Made by a program: the position numbers and the translations under genes. Positions 6,045 through 13,362 of a stretch of 16,752 bases of DNA are shown piece after piece. How positions within the stretch are numbered: position 1 is the stretch's first letter; every line of letters begins with the position of its first letter. Source of the DNA: CAMTWB01 sp037441775 (GTDB taxonomy: Bacteria > Desulfobacterota > Syntrophia > Syntrophales > CAMTWB01); the NCBI GenBank assembly GCA_037441775.1, contig JBBIRO010000055.1, positions 1 to 16,752 on the forward strand. Direction: 5' to 3'. Under the pieces are notes generated by a model. The model had not been told where the DNA came from and ran no database searches. It saw nothing but the letters and a program-made list of their open reading frames with translations.

Positions 6045-7037
6045 TCAGCAGGGCGGCTGTTTGAATCCTGCAAGGTCAAAGACAGCATAACCTTCCTGCC
6101 AATGATAAGTCAATATCCGGATATGAAGGAGGTCAAGCTTTTCCGCGGCCGGGCCGACGGGGGCTTTGGGCAGCACCAGGAATCTTTGGGGGTTATCGGA
6201 TCCGATCGTGTTGTTCCATAATAGCCTGGCCACTCCCGCCAGGAGGGCCCGCTCGCTGATGTCGGTTATGATCTCAAAGACAGCCGATATTTTTCCCGTT
6301 TCCGACCAGATAAAGACGTCGCGCTGCGGATTGTTTCCGACCCGGTATCCGCAAGATTGCAGTTGCCCGGCCAGGTCGATGACGACCAACTGGCGATCAC
6401 ATTCGTAACCAAACGCAGTTTCCTGCTTATGCAGGAGGCTTCCCAGCCTGTCGGGATGAAATCCTGCATCTTCAAAAATCAGTGCCATCTGAGCCTGCCC
6501 AGAGATCTCCGTCTTGAGCCGGGCAACGTTAAAGACGAACCGGGCCACTTGCCTGGCCAAAAGCACCGATTTGATGCGACCGATGACTAAAGCTGGGCTG
6601 GTAGATTTGCCCTCTCTAAGCCAGGTCCAGACGCCCTGGTAACGTTCACGGAACAGGGTCTGTCCCACCCCCCTTTTGCCACCGCCGATCCTTCCCCGAT
6701 GGAGCAGATAGATGTCACCCTGGTCGTCCGCTGCCAGAACCCCCCCCGTTCTGCGGTCGATACCTTGGGGGGGAAAATTTATTTCACAGACGATCGGCTT
6801 TAATTTTTCCTTATCCGGCCGGCCGCAACCAAAGGCATTCCAAAAGCGGCCATCAGCCAGCTTCCTGGAGGTGAACCATAGATCCAGGCTGGAGAGGTAG
6901 TAAACCCAGGCCTTTACTGTGGCCCCCTGGTGGCCGAGACTCACCCGCATTCGTTCCGCGGACTGACTCAATAGCGCCTTAACCAACCTCTCCTGGGTAC
7001 GGCGGATGATTTTCTCATCAGTGATAATCGTCAGCAT
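6045..7037 (-). CDS. Conserved protein of unknown function, possible nuclease-like fold
   Basis: A 330-aa soluble protein I do not recognise by name. The N-terminal half (~45-145) contains a distinctive block: WFTSRKLADGRFWNAFGCGR, then EINFPPQGIDRRTGGVLA, then DIYLLHRGRIGGGKRGVG. It reads like a ligand- or nucleic-acid-binding domain with a Gly/Arg-rich loop. The C-terminal part (~235-300) has RDVFIWSETGKISAVFEIIT with acidic residues on successive strands, then a helix and RFLVLPKAP. That spacing resembles PD-(D/E)xK nuclease folds, but the usual lysine is Ile/Thr here, so catalysis is uncertain. No membrane segment or signal peptide is seen. ATG 7037 has only a weak AGGGA upstream. It is first in a possible - strand unit ahead of the radical SAM gene, and divergent from dapF. 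Confidence 0.7.
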   Translation of the reverse strand: MLTIITDEKIIRRTQERLVKALLSQSAERMRVSLGHQGATVKAWVYYLSSLDLWFTSRKLADGRFWNAFGCGRPDKEKLKPIVCEINFPPQGIDRRTGGVLAADDQGDIYLLHRGRIGGGKRGVGQTLFRERYQGVWTWLREGKSTSPALVIGRIKSVLLARQVARFVFNVARLKTEISGQAQMALIFEDAGFHPDRLGSLLHKQETAFGYECDRQLVVIDLAGQLQSCGYRVGNNPQRDVFIWSETGKISAVFEIITDISERALLAGVARLLWNNTIGSDNPQRFLVLPKAPVGPAAEKLDLLHIRILTYHWQEGYAVFDLAGFKQPPC

Positions 7038-7099
7038 AATGAAGAGTCCCTAAGTAGGCTGTTAAAGCCCGTAACATGTTTAAATACTAAAATTCTTTC

Positions 7100-7108
7100 T
7101 TATCCACA
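7100..7108 (+). promoter_or_regulatory. Perfect DnaA box
   Basis: TTATCCACA matches the DnaA box consensus exactly. It lies in the divergent gap upstream of dapF. It is the only clear copy found, with no cluster or AT-rich unwinding region, so this is not an origin. It could be a DnaA regulatory or titration site, or chance. Confidence 0.4.
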
Positions 7109-7148
7109 AGCGGCAATCCAACCGGACGCTACCAGGGCCTATATTTGC

Positions 7149-7177
7149 TTATCAAGCGAGTCATAATTTGCTAAGAT
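7149..7177 (+). promoter_or_regulatory. Candidate sigma70 promoter for dapF-dapL
   Basis: TTATCA (7149-7154) and TAAGAT (7172-7177) each match the consensus at four of six positions and are separated by exactly 17 bases. The dapF start lies 42 bases downstream. This is the best spaced pair in the divergent region. It is a sequence-based guess only. Confidence 0.35.
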
Positions 7178-7218
7178 GAAGATCAGCAAAATTCAGTATC
7201 GGCCATGACGAGGTGTAA

Positions 7219-8037
7219 ATGATTGATTTTTACAAGATGAGCGGCAGCGGCAATGATTTTATCATCATCGACAACCGCGAGGGCAGGCTAAACAACTTAG
7301 CCATTGTGGAACTGGTGAAAAGAGTCTGTCGGCGCGGTGTATCGGTCGGCGCCGATGGGTTGATTTTAATCGAGAAATCTGACCGGGCGGATTTCCAATG
7401 GCGCTTTTTCAACGCCGATGGCAGCGAGGTGGAGATGTGTGGTAACGGCGGACGCTGTGCCGCCCGTTTTGCCTACTTAAACCAAATAGCGGGCGAAAAG
7501 ATGTCTTTTCTAACGAGGGCGGGAATCATCGACGCCACCGTTAGCGGAAGTAATGTCAAGATAAGGCTGACAGATCCCAGCCGGCCCAATGCCCCTATTT
7601 CCGTAAAGCTCTCCGGTGAAGATTATCTTCTCCACAGCATCAATACCGGGGTGCCGCATGTCGTCTGCTATCAGGACAATGTCAACGTAACCAACGTCTT
7701 TTCGCTGGGCCGGGAGATCAGGTATCATGCCGCCTGGCAGCCTGCGGGGACCAATGTTAATTTTGTCCGGATATTGGGAAGACATTCCCTTCAGGTTCGG
7801 ACCTACGAGCGCGGGGTCGAAGATGAGACCCTGGCCTGCGGCACCGGCGCGGTTGCCTCGGCTCTGATAAGCGCCGGCCTGAATCTGGTGGAATCACCGG
7901 TTGCGGCAAACGTTAAAAGCGGTGAAACCCTGAACATCTACTTTGAGCAGGACGGAAGTGGATTTAAAAATGTCTATTTGGAAGGTGGGGCACAAGTAGT
8001 GTACGAAGGACGCCTCTGGGATGAAGCTTATCTATGA
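7219..8037 (+). CDS. dapF: Diaminopimelate epimerase
   Basis: A 272-aa cytoplasmic enzyme that interconverts LL- and meso-diaminopimelate, feeding peptidoglycan and lysine synthesis without a cofactor. The protein has the two symmetric halves of the family, each giving one catalytic cysteine: C74 in EMCGNGGRC and C207 in LACGTGAVA. The typical opening FYKMSGSGNDFIIID and the motifs FNADGSE and NTGVPHVV are present. Start ATG 7219 is preceded by GAGGTG. Length is normal. The stop overlaps the start of the aminotransferase gene by 4 bp, so the two are translationally coupled. Together they carry tetrahydrodipicolinate to meso-DAP. Confidence 0.97.
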   Translation: MIDFYKMSGSGNDFIIIDNREGRLNNLAIVELVKRVCRRGVSVGADGLILIEKSDRADFQWRFFNADGSEVEMCGNGGRCAARFAYLNQIAGEKMSFLTRAGIIDATVSGSNVKIRLTDPSRPNAPISVKLSGEDYLLHSINTGVPHVVCYQDNVNVTNVFSLGREIRYHAAWQPAGTNVNFVRILGRHSLQVRTYERGVEDETLACGTGAVASALISAGLNLVESPVAANVKSGETLNIYFEQDGSGFKNVYLEGGAQVVYEGRLWDEAYL

Positions 8038-9233
8038 CGGCTAAGGCCGATGAAAGGACAGGAAAAGTGAAAACAGCCGAACGTTTGGATGGAATTCCCC
8101 CCTATCTGTTTATGGAATTGAGAAAGAAGATTGCCCGGGCCAGGGCGGAGGGGATTGATGTGATCAGCCTGGCCATTGGAGATCCGGTTGAACCGACCCC
8201 CGCTCCAATCATTGAGGAGCTTTGTTTGCAGGCCAAAAAGCCTGATAACCATCGTTATCCCACCGATGAGGAGAAGGGGATGATGGCCTTTAGAGTCGAG
8301 GTTGCCCGTTGGTATGCTGACCGTTACCGAGTCAGCCTGGATCCGGATACGGAAATTCTTGCTCTCATTGGCTCCAAAGAGGGCTGCCATCACTTTATCC
8401 TAGCCCGGGTGAATCCGGGCGATGTGGTCTTGATGACCGATCCCGGCTATCCCGCCTACCGCGCCAGCATCCTTTTGGGCGGGGGAGAGCCCTACGGTAT
8501 GCCTATTCACGAAAAAAACGCCTACCTGCCGGATTTTAACGCCATCCCGGCAGATATTCTGGCCAGATCAACCGCCATGTTTCTCAACTACCCCAACAAT
8601 CCTACCGGCGCTTGCGCCGATATGGCCTTTTTCGAGCGGGTGGTGTCTTTCGCCAAAAAGCACGACCTTGCCGTCTGCTATGACAACCCCTACAGCGAAA
8701 TGGTTTTTGACGGCCAGGAAAAGCTCAGTTTTCTGATGGCGCCCGGAGCGACGGAGGTAGGGGTGGAGCTCAACTCCCTGTCTAAACCCTACAACATGAC
8801 CGGCTGGCGGATCGGAATGGCCGCCGGTAACCGGACGCTCATTGCTGCGATGAGCAAGGTCAAGGAAAATACCGATTCCGGGATATTCAACCCAATCCAG
8901 TACGCGGCGATCCACGCGCTTCGTCAGGAAAACTCCTCGATTGACCGGATGCTCTCCATCTACAGTAAAAGACGGGAGCTGGTTTTGAGAACGCTGGGCC
9001 GGATCGGAATTGAATTTGCGCCGCCCCGGGGAACCTTTTATCTTTGGGTGCCGACTCCCAATGGCTTGAGTTCGCTGGAATTTACCAACCTGCTTTTGGA
9101 AAAGGCGGGGGTGGTGGTCGCTGCCGGCCGGGCCTATGGTGAATACGGGGAAGGATTTATCAGAATCTCTCTTACGGTGCCGGATGACCGTCTGCAGGAG
9201 GCCATGAACCGCATTGAGAAGGCCTTCGGTTGA
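8034..9233 (+). CDS. dapL: LL-diaminopimelate aminotransferase
   Basis: A 399-aa PLP enzyme of fold type I, class I/II aminotransferases. It is expected to make LL-diaminopimelate directly from tetrahydrodipicolinate and glutamate, bypassing the succinylase or acetylase steps. Visible motifs are RLDGIPPYLFMEL at the N-terminus, LAIGDPVEPTP, DPGYPAY at 136-142, the NNPTG loop at 188-192, D217 and Y220 (YDNPYSE), and the Schiff-base lysine K251 in SLSKPYNMTGWRIG. FIRISLTVPDDR near the end carries the carboxylate-binding Arg. The 4-bp overlap with dapF, an enzyme using its product, strongly favours the DapL assignment over other aspartate aminotransferase-like enzymes. No dapC, dapD or dapE is seen nearby. 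Confidence 0.92.
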   Translation: MTAKADERTGKVKTAERLDGIPPYLFMELRKKIARARAEGIDVISLAIGDPVEPTPAPIIEELCLQAKKPDNHRYPTDEEKGMMAFRVEVARWYADRYRVSLDPDTEILALIGSKEGCHHFILARVNPGDVVLMTDPGYPAYRASILLGGGEPYGMPIHEKNAYLPDFNAIPADILARSTAMFLNYPNNPTGACADMAFFERVVSFAKKHDLAVCYDNPYSEMVFDGQEKLSFLMAPGATEVGVELNSLSKPYNMTGWRIGMAAGNRTLIAAMSKVKENTDSGIFNPIQYAAIHALRQENSSIDRMLSIYSKRRELVLRTLGRIGIEFAPPRGTFYLWVPTPNGLSSLEFTNLLLEKAGVVVAAGRAYGEYGEGFIRISLTVPDDRLQEAMNRIEKAFG

Positions 9234-9243
9234 ATGAATAAGG

Positions 9244-9270
9244 GGGCAGTGACCTATAAGACACTTGCCC
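9244..9270 (+). terminator. Hairpin between dapL and the YchF-like gene
   Basis: GGGCAGTG (9244-9251) pairs with CACTTGCCC (9262-9270), one bulge, loop of 10. A T-rich stretch TTTATTTTT follows 10 bases later, further than usual for an intrinsic terminator. It may attenuate or simply separate the two transcription units. Confidence 0.35.
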
Positions 9271-9297
9271 TAAAGCGGTTTATTTTTAAGGAGCAGT

Positions 9298-10329
9298 GTG
9301 GAAATCGGTATATTAGGGCTTCCCCAGAGCGGCAAGAGCACCCTTTTTGAGATCATGACCGGCATCAAAAGCCGGAATATGCACGGCGAGACCTGTATCC
9401 GCGGCCAGGCCGGCGTTCCTGATCCCCGCCTGGACCGACTTGTTGCGATATACCAGCCCGAGCGGGTGGCTCCCGCGCGGATCCCCTTCATTGACGTTCA
9501 TGCTTCCGGCGAAAAGATGTGGGAATCCCTGCGGCAAACCCTCTCCGGCACGGACGGGATGCTGCACGTTGTGGACAGCTTTTCCGTCCCGGATGTTACG
9601 GAAATGCTGATAAGCTACCAGCGGCTCACGGAAGAATTGATCCTGGCGGACCTTCAGATCGTGGAGAACCGGCTGGAAAAGCTTAGCCGAATGGCGAAAA
9701 AGGCGCTCACTCCCCAGGAGGCATTACAGTTCCAACTGCTCACTGAGGCCAGGGATAAGCTCGAGACCGGGATCGCCTTTCGTCAGATGGGAATGAGCGC
9801 CGAGGAGGCATTTCAACTGCGCGGTTATGCCTTCTGGACCATCAAGCCGGAACTGGTCGTTCTCAACTTAAGCGAGGACAATCCCGATGCCGTTGGCAGA
9901 TTTCAGGAACTGGCCCCCCAGTTAAAACTGGTGCTGGGAATCTGCTGCCGGCTGGAAGCGGAACTGGGCAGTTTAAGCCCGATGGAGCAAAAGGAATATC
10001 TGGCCGCAGTGGGTTATACTGAACCGGCCTTTGGGCGGATTATTCAGGCGGCCTTTGCGACTTTGGGGCGAATATCGTTTTTTACCGTCGGCGCCGACGA
10101 GGTCAAGTCCTGGGTGATCCCGGCGGGAACCCGGGCGCCGAAGGCCGCCGGAGTAATCCACAAGGACTTTGAACGGGGTTTCATCAAGGCAGAAGTTGTG
10201 AGTTATGATGATTTTATTGCCTGCGGCGAATCAATGCCCAAAGCAAAATCGCAGGGCAAGGTGCGCCTGGAGGGCAAGGAATACGTGGTCAATGATGGCG
10301 ACATCATTACGTTCCGCTTCAATGTTTGA
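9298..10329 (+). CDS. Divergent YchF-like GTPase/ATPase with C-terminal TGS domain
   Basis: A 343-aa P-loop NTPase related to YchF/Obg-like ATPase. GTG 9298 is the start, with AAGGAG four bases upstream. The P-loop is GLPQSGKST (7-15). A coiled-coil stretch at ~105-155 (LQIVENRLEKLSRMAKKAL) and NLSED at 190-194 correspond to the YchF helical arm and base-specificity motif, which in this family lacks the usual NKxD. The C-terminus (~275-343) is a TGS-like domain ending GKEYVVNDGDIITFRFNV. The switch II region is odd: canonical YchF has DxAG followed by a conserved Gly-rich loop, whereas here it reads FIDVHASGEKMWESLRQ. Lys replaces nothing catalytic that is visible, but hydrolysis may differ. 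Length is slightly under the usual ~363 aa. Its role is unknown; YchF proteins bind ribosomes. Confidence 0.82.
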   Translation: MEIGILGLPQSGKSTLFEIMTGIKSRNMHGETCIRGQAGVPDPRLDRLVAIYQPERVAPARIPFIDVHASGEKMWESLRQTLSGTDGMLHVVDSFSVPDVTEMLISYQRLTEELILADLQIVENRLEKLSRMAKKALTPQEALQFQLLTEARDKLETGIAFRQMGMSAEEAFQLRGYAFWTIKPELVVLNLSEDNPDAVGRFQELAPQLKLVLGICCRLEAELGSLSPMEQKEYLAAVGYTEPAFGRIIQAAFATLGRISFFTVGADEVKSWVIPAGTRAPKAAGVIHKDFERGFIKAEVVSYDDFIACGESMPKAKSQGKVRLEGKEYVVNDGDIITFRFNV

Positions 10330-10347
10330 TGACCTGGCTGTAAAATT

Positions 10348-10365
10348 GCCGCGCCGGGGCGCGGC
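10348..10365. repeat. GC-rich perfect hairpin in intergenic gap
   Basis: GCCGCGCC (10348-10355) and GGCGCGGC (10358-10365) are a perfect 8-bp inverted repeat with a two-base centre, in the 61-bp gap before the FmdB-like gene. No T run follows, so it is not a normal terminator. It may be an mRNA-processing or stabilising stem. Confidence 0.5.
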
Positions 10366-10390
10366 GCTCCAATAGCCACCGGAGGTGACC

Positions 10391-10594
10391 ATGCCGATTT
10401 ATGCCTACGAATGCGAAAAATGCACTCACCAGTTTGAACTGTTCCAGAAGGTAGGGGAAGGAAACGAGGGGCTGTCCTGTCCGGCCTGCAACAGGGAGAG
10501 GCCACGGAAGCTCGTGGCTCCTTTTCGCACCCACGCCTGGTCCAGCTTTCTGGATAACATGGAAAGAAAGATCAGCCCGCACAAGTTCAAGTAA
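10391..10594 (+). CDS. FmdB-family zinc ribbon protein
   Basis: A 67-aa small protein of the FmdB/CxxC-CxxC SSSS regulatory family. It opens MPIYAYECEKCTHQFEL, with the first cysteine pair at C8 and C11 and the second in LSCPACNRERPRKLV at C35 and C38; together these form a single zinc ribbon. ATG 10391 is chosen over a GTG six bases upstream because GGAGGTGA sits at the right distance and MPIYxYxC is the invariant family start. The C-terminal tail is basic and Ser-poor compared with relatives. Its role is unknown: the family was named for a putative regulator of formamidase genes and is generally found near unrelated housekeeping genes. It lies between the YchF-like gene and hflX. Confidence 0.88.
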   Translation: MPIYAYECEKCTHQFELFQKVGEGNEGLSCPACNRERPRKLVAPFRTHAWSSFLDNMERKISPHKFK

Positions 10595-10674
10595 AAAATC
10601 AGGAAAAGGCAGCTATCGAAAAAATACACGGCCATCTGACCGGCCTTAAGTCAGAGCAGCTAAAGAGAATAAGC

Positions 10675-12249
10675 TTGCTTTACCGTCGCCGGACGCCGCC
10701 GGAGAAGATATTCAGCCCGGAAGTGGCGCGTCAGCTGGCGGAATTGTCCCGCCTTATCAACCGCCAACTGGGAATCCTGATCAACCGGCAGGGGGAAACA
10801 GTTTACGTCATCGTCGGCGATCACCGGAAATTGATGATTCCTTCGCTGGAAGGGTTTCGTTCCTCATCCGCCCGCTTCAAGGGGCTCAGATTAATCCATA
10901 CCCATTTATCAGGTGAAGCGCTAACCAACGATGACTTAACCGACCTGGCCCTCTTGCGTCTCGATCTAATCTGCGCCCTGGAGGTAAAGCCCGACGGCCT
11001 GCCCGGCCCGGTTCACCTGGCCTACCTGATCCCGGAAAATCCGGAAGGGGAATACTGGATTACCCTGTCGCCGGCCAAGTCCTCGGATATAGAGCAAAAC
11101 TTTCTGTCTTTCATTCAGGCCCTGGAGGGGGAATTAACAAAAAAGCAGAAGAGCCGCCGGGTGGATTTGTCGGAGCGGGCGATATTAATCCGAGTAGAGA
11201 CCGACCCTCTGGGCGACCCCGCGGCGGCGCTGGACGAACTGGCGGAACTGGCCCTTTCCTGCGGCGTGGAGGTTTTCGACCGGGTGATTCAACAGCGGCC
11301 CCAGTTGGATCCCAAGTTCATCCTAGGAAAAGGAAAACTCTCTGAGGTGGTAATCGGGGCGCTGCAGATTGGCGCCAATCTGCTGGTCTTCGACCATGAA
11401 CTCAGCCCCGCCCAGGTTAGGTCCATCGGCGACTTTACCGAAATGCGCGTTATCGACCGGACCCAGGTGATTCTAGACATTTTTGCCCGCCGGGCCCTGA
11501 CCAGAGAGGGCAAGATACAGGTAGAACTAGCCCAGCTTAAGTATTTGCTGCCAAAACTCGCTACAAAAAACACCGCCATGTCCCGCCTGACCGGCGGGAT
11601 CGGTGGGACAGGCCCCGGGGAAACCAAGCTCGAGATCAACCGCCGCCGGGTGCGGGAGCGGATCAATCACCTGGAAAAGGAAATCGAGGGAATCAGCCGG
11701 GCCAGGGACCAGCGGCGGCTAAAAAGGGGGAAGCAGGGATTGCCGGTCATTTCGATCGTCGGCTATACCAATGCCGGTAAATCAACTCTTCTAAACGCGC
11801 TTACAGCAAGTTCGGTTTTTACCGAAAACAGGCTCTTTGCCACGCTCGACCCCAAGACCGCCCGTCTGCGCTTCCCCCAGGATACCGAGGCCGTGATCAC
11901 CGATACCGTGGGATTTATCAGGGATCTCCCCAAGACACTTATGGCGGCCTTCCGCGCCACACTCGATGAACTCAAAGAGGCGGATGTGCTTTTGCATGTG
12001 ATTGACGCGAGTAATCCCCGCTTTGAAGAGCAGATCGCCGCGGTGGATCGGATCCTGACGGAGCTCGAACTGATCCATAAGCCAACGCTGCGGGTATTCA
12101 ATAAATCGGACTTGATCCCCGACGGGGATCTTCTGGAGGCCCTCTGTCGCCGGTTTGACGCCCTGCCGATTGCGGCGTTGAAGCCGGAAACGCTGCCAAG
12201 GCTTGTTGCCGCGCTGGAATCGTTTATTCGGGAAGAGATTAACGTCTAG
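10675..12249 (+). CDS. hflX: GTPase HflX, ribosome-splitting factor
   Basis: A 524-aa ribosome-associated GTPase that in other bacteria splits stalled or heat-stressed 70S ribosomes. Residues 1-150 are the long extension seen in many deep-branching HflX proteins. The HflX domain follows at ~165-345, with FILGKGKLSEV, DRTQVILDIFA and GIGGTGPGETKLE. The GTPase domain has G1 GYTNAGKST (363-371), G3 DTVGF (410-414) and G4 NKSD (476-479). The only ordinary start is TTG 10675, with a weak AAAGAGA upstream. However, the same frame continues upstream as IEKIHGHLTGLKSEQLKR, which looks like the real conserved N-terminus, so translation may begin near 10615 at a non-standard codon. It lies 80 bp after the FmdB-like gene, in the same direction. 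Confidence 0.93.
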   Translation: MLYRRRTPPEKIFSPEVARQLAELSRLINRQLGILINRQGETVYVIVGDHRKLMIPSLEGFRSSSARFKGLRLIHTHLSGEALTNDDLTDLALLRLDLICALEVKPDGLPGPVHLAYLIPENPEGEYWITLSPAKSSDIEQNFLSFIQALEGELTKKQKSRRVDLSERAILIRVETDPLGDPAAALDELAELALSCGVEVFDRVIQQRPQLDPKFILGKGKLSEVVIGALQIGANLLVFDHELSPAQVRSIGDFTEMRVIDRTQVILDIFARRALTREGKIQVELAQLKYLLPKLATKNTAMSRLTGGIGGTGPGETKLEINRRRVRERINHLEKEIEGISRARDQRRLKRGKQGLPVISIVGYTNAGKSTLLNALTASSVFTENRLFATLDPKTARLRFPQDTEAVITDTVGFIRDLPKTLMAAFRATLDELKEADVLLHVIDASNPRFEEQIAAVDRILTELELIHKPTLRVFNKSDLIPDGDLLEALCRRFDALPIAALKPETLPRLVAALESFIREEINV

Positions 12250-12477
12250 CCGGTTTCGAAAATCGTTTAGGAGATACCGGGCAAACGAGCTGCCGCCCTG
12301 GTGTAAATTGGGGTAGCGTCAAGAGTTTTGAAACAATTTGCAAACAACCATGGCATAAGATATGTTCCCCGGCATTGTGGTCTGGCAAAAAAAAGCCAAT
12401 AAAAAGACATACTCGTAAAAAGTCGGGGAATGACGCCGTGGGGACTTTATACGAAGCCGACAAAAAAGGAGGAACCA
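12250..12477. other. Intergenic region between hflX and the SDR gene
   Basis: No gene is seen. The left part contains no convincing terminator. The right part carries the CGTAAAAAGTC repeat element (12411-12456), followed by AGGAGG (12467-12472), the ribosome binding site for the next gene. No well-spaced promoter pair was found. Confidence 0.5.
12411..12456. repeat. REP-like inverted repeat, second copy
   Basis: ACTCGTAAAAAGTC (12411-12424) and GACTTTATACGAAG (12443-12456) are inverted copies of one motif with a 18-bp centre. The same motif forms the arms of the element at 3816-3890. It lies just upstream of the SDR ribosome binding site, where it could fold in the mRNA leader. Confidence 0.6.
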
Positions 12478-13245
12478 ATGCAGCTACAGGATACTATCGG
12501 TCTGGTAACCGGCGGAGCGTCGGGTTTGGGGGAAGCATGTGTACGCGCCATTATTCAACGGGGTGCCAGAGCGGCCATTCTCGATATAGCCGTCCAGCGG
12601 GGGGAGGAGCTGGCTTGCGAGATGGGACCCCGGGCGATATTCATCCCGGCCGACATCACCAAAGAAGATAGCGTGAGGGGGGCGATAGCCCAGATTAAAG
12701 AACGCTTCGGCGCCCTCAACCTGGTCATCAACTGTGCTGGTGTTGGTGTTCCGGCCAAGGTATTGTCCAAGAAAGGCCCGATGACGCTGGAGTCTTTCCG
12801 CCGTGTCGTTGAGATCAATCTCATCGGAACAATGAACGTTATCACGCTTGCCCTCGAATCGATGGTTACGAATGAGCCCAAGGCCGACGGCGATCGGGGC
12901 GTCATCATCAATACCGCTTCGATTGCCGCCTTTGACGGGCAGATCGGCCAGGCCGCCTACAGCGCCTCCAAGGCGGGAGTGGTGGGAATGACCCTCCCGA
13001 TCGCCCGGGAGTGCGCCGACTATGCGGTCCGCGTAGTCACCATTGCCCCCGGACTCTTCGCTACCCCGATGATGGCGAACCTGCCGGAGGCGGTCCAGGT
13101 CGGACTGGCCCAGACGGTGCCCTTCCCCAAACGCCTGGGCCGTCCGGAAGAATTCGCCCGGCTGGCCCTGCATATCGTAGAAAACAACATGATCAACGGC
13201 GAGTGCATCCGCCTGGACGGGGCGCTAAGGATGCCGGCAAGATAA
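12478..13245 (+). CDS. Short-chain 3-hydroxyacyl-CoA dehydrogenase (HSD10-like SDR)
   Basis: A 255-aa classical short-chain dehydrogenase, closest in pattern to type II 3-hydroxyacyl-CoA dehydrogenase (HSD10). It should oxidise L-3-hydroxyacyl-CoA with NAD+. The cofactor loop TGGASGLG is at 11-18, D36 after the second strand suggests NAD preference, NCAGVG is at 85-90, and the catalytic set is N114, S148, Y161 and K165 (NTASIAAFDGQIGQAAYSAS). The phrases VLSKKGPM, GMTLPIARE and VPFPKRLGRPEE are characteristic of the HSD10-like group. Start ATG 12478 has a perfect AGGAGG upstream, so an in-frame extension to 12430 is rejected. It precedes a second 3-hydroxyacyl-CoA dehydrogenase, implying a fatty acid, aromatic-derived or branched acyl-CoA degradation role. 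Confidence 0.9.
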   Translation: MQLQDTIGLVTGGASGLGEACVRAIIQRGARAAILDIAVQRGEELACEMGPRAIFIPADITKEDSVRGAIAQIKERFGALNLVINCAGVGVPAKVLSKKGPMTLESFRRVVEINLIGTMNVITLALESMVTNEPKADGDRGVIINTASIAAFDGQIGQAAYSASKAGVVGMTLPIARECADYAVRVVTIAPGLFATPMMANLPEAVQVGLAQTVPFPKRLGRPEEFARLALHIVENNMINGECIRLDGALRMPAR

Positions 13246-13262
13246 AGGACGAACTAAAAGGG

Positions 13263-13281
13263 ACGACTTCGTAAAAAGTCG
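13263..13281. repeat. REP-like motif, third copy
   Basis: CGACTTCGTAAAAAGTCG is a short palindrome-like copy of the same CGTAAAAAGTC unit. It lies in the 117-bp gap between the SDR and the hydratase/dehydrogenase genes. A partly related GTGACTTCATCGCG follows at ~13304, possibly a decayed second arm. Confidence 0.55.
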
Positions 13282-13362
13282 CTCTAGAAGCGGGGGGGAC
13301 GACGTGACTTCATCGCGGGAGAAAAAGGCAATCTTTCAACATTTTATTGTGGGAGGTAAGGC

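Noticed and set aside
7100..7108. Replication origin
   Set aside because: Only one DnaA box, with no cluster, no AT-rich unwinding element and no dnaA, dnaN or gid genes nearby.
12430..12477. Upstream start for the SDR at ATG 12430
   Set aside because: The extra 16 residues derive from the REP-like repeat, and a perfect AGGAGG precedes ATG 12478.
12484..13173. 229-codon - strand open frame opposite the SDR gene
   Set aside because: The + strand frame has a perfect ribosome binding site and the full SDR motif set; the opposite frame is a GC-rich shadow.
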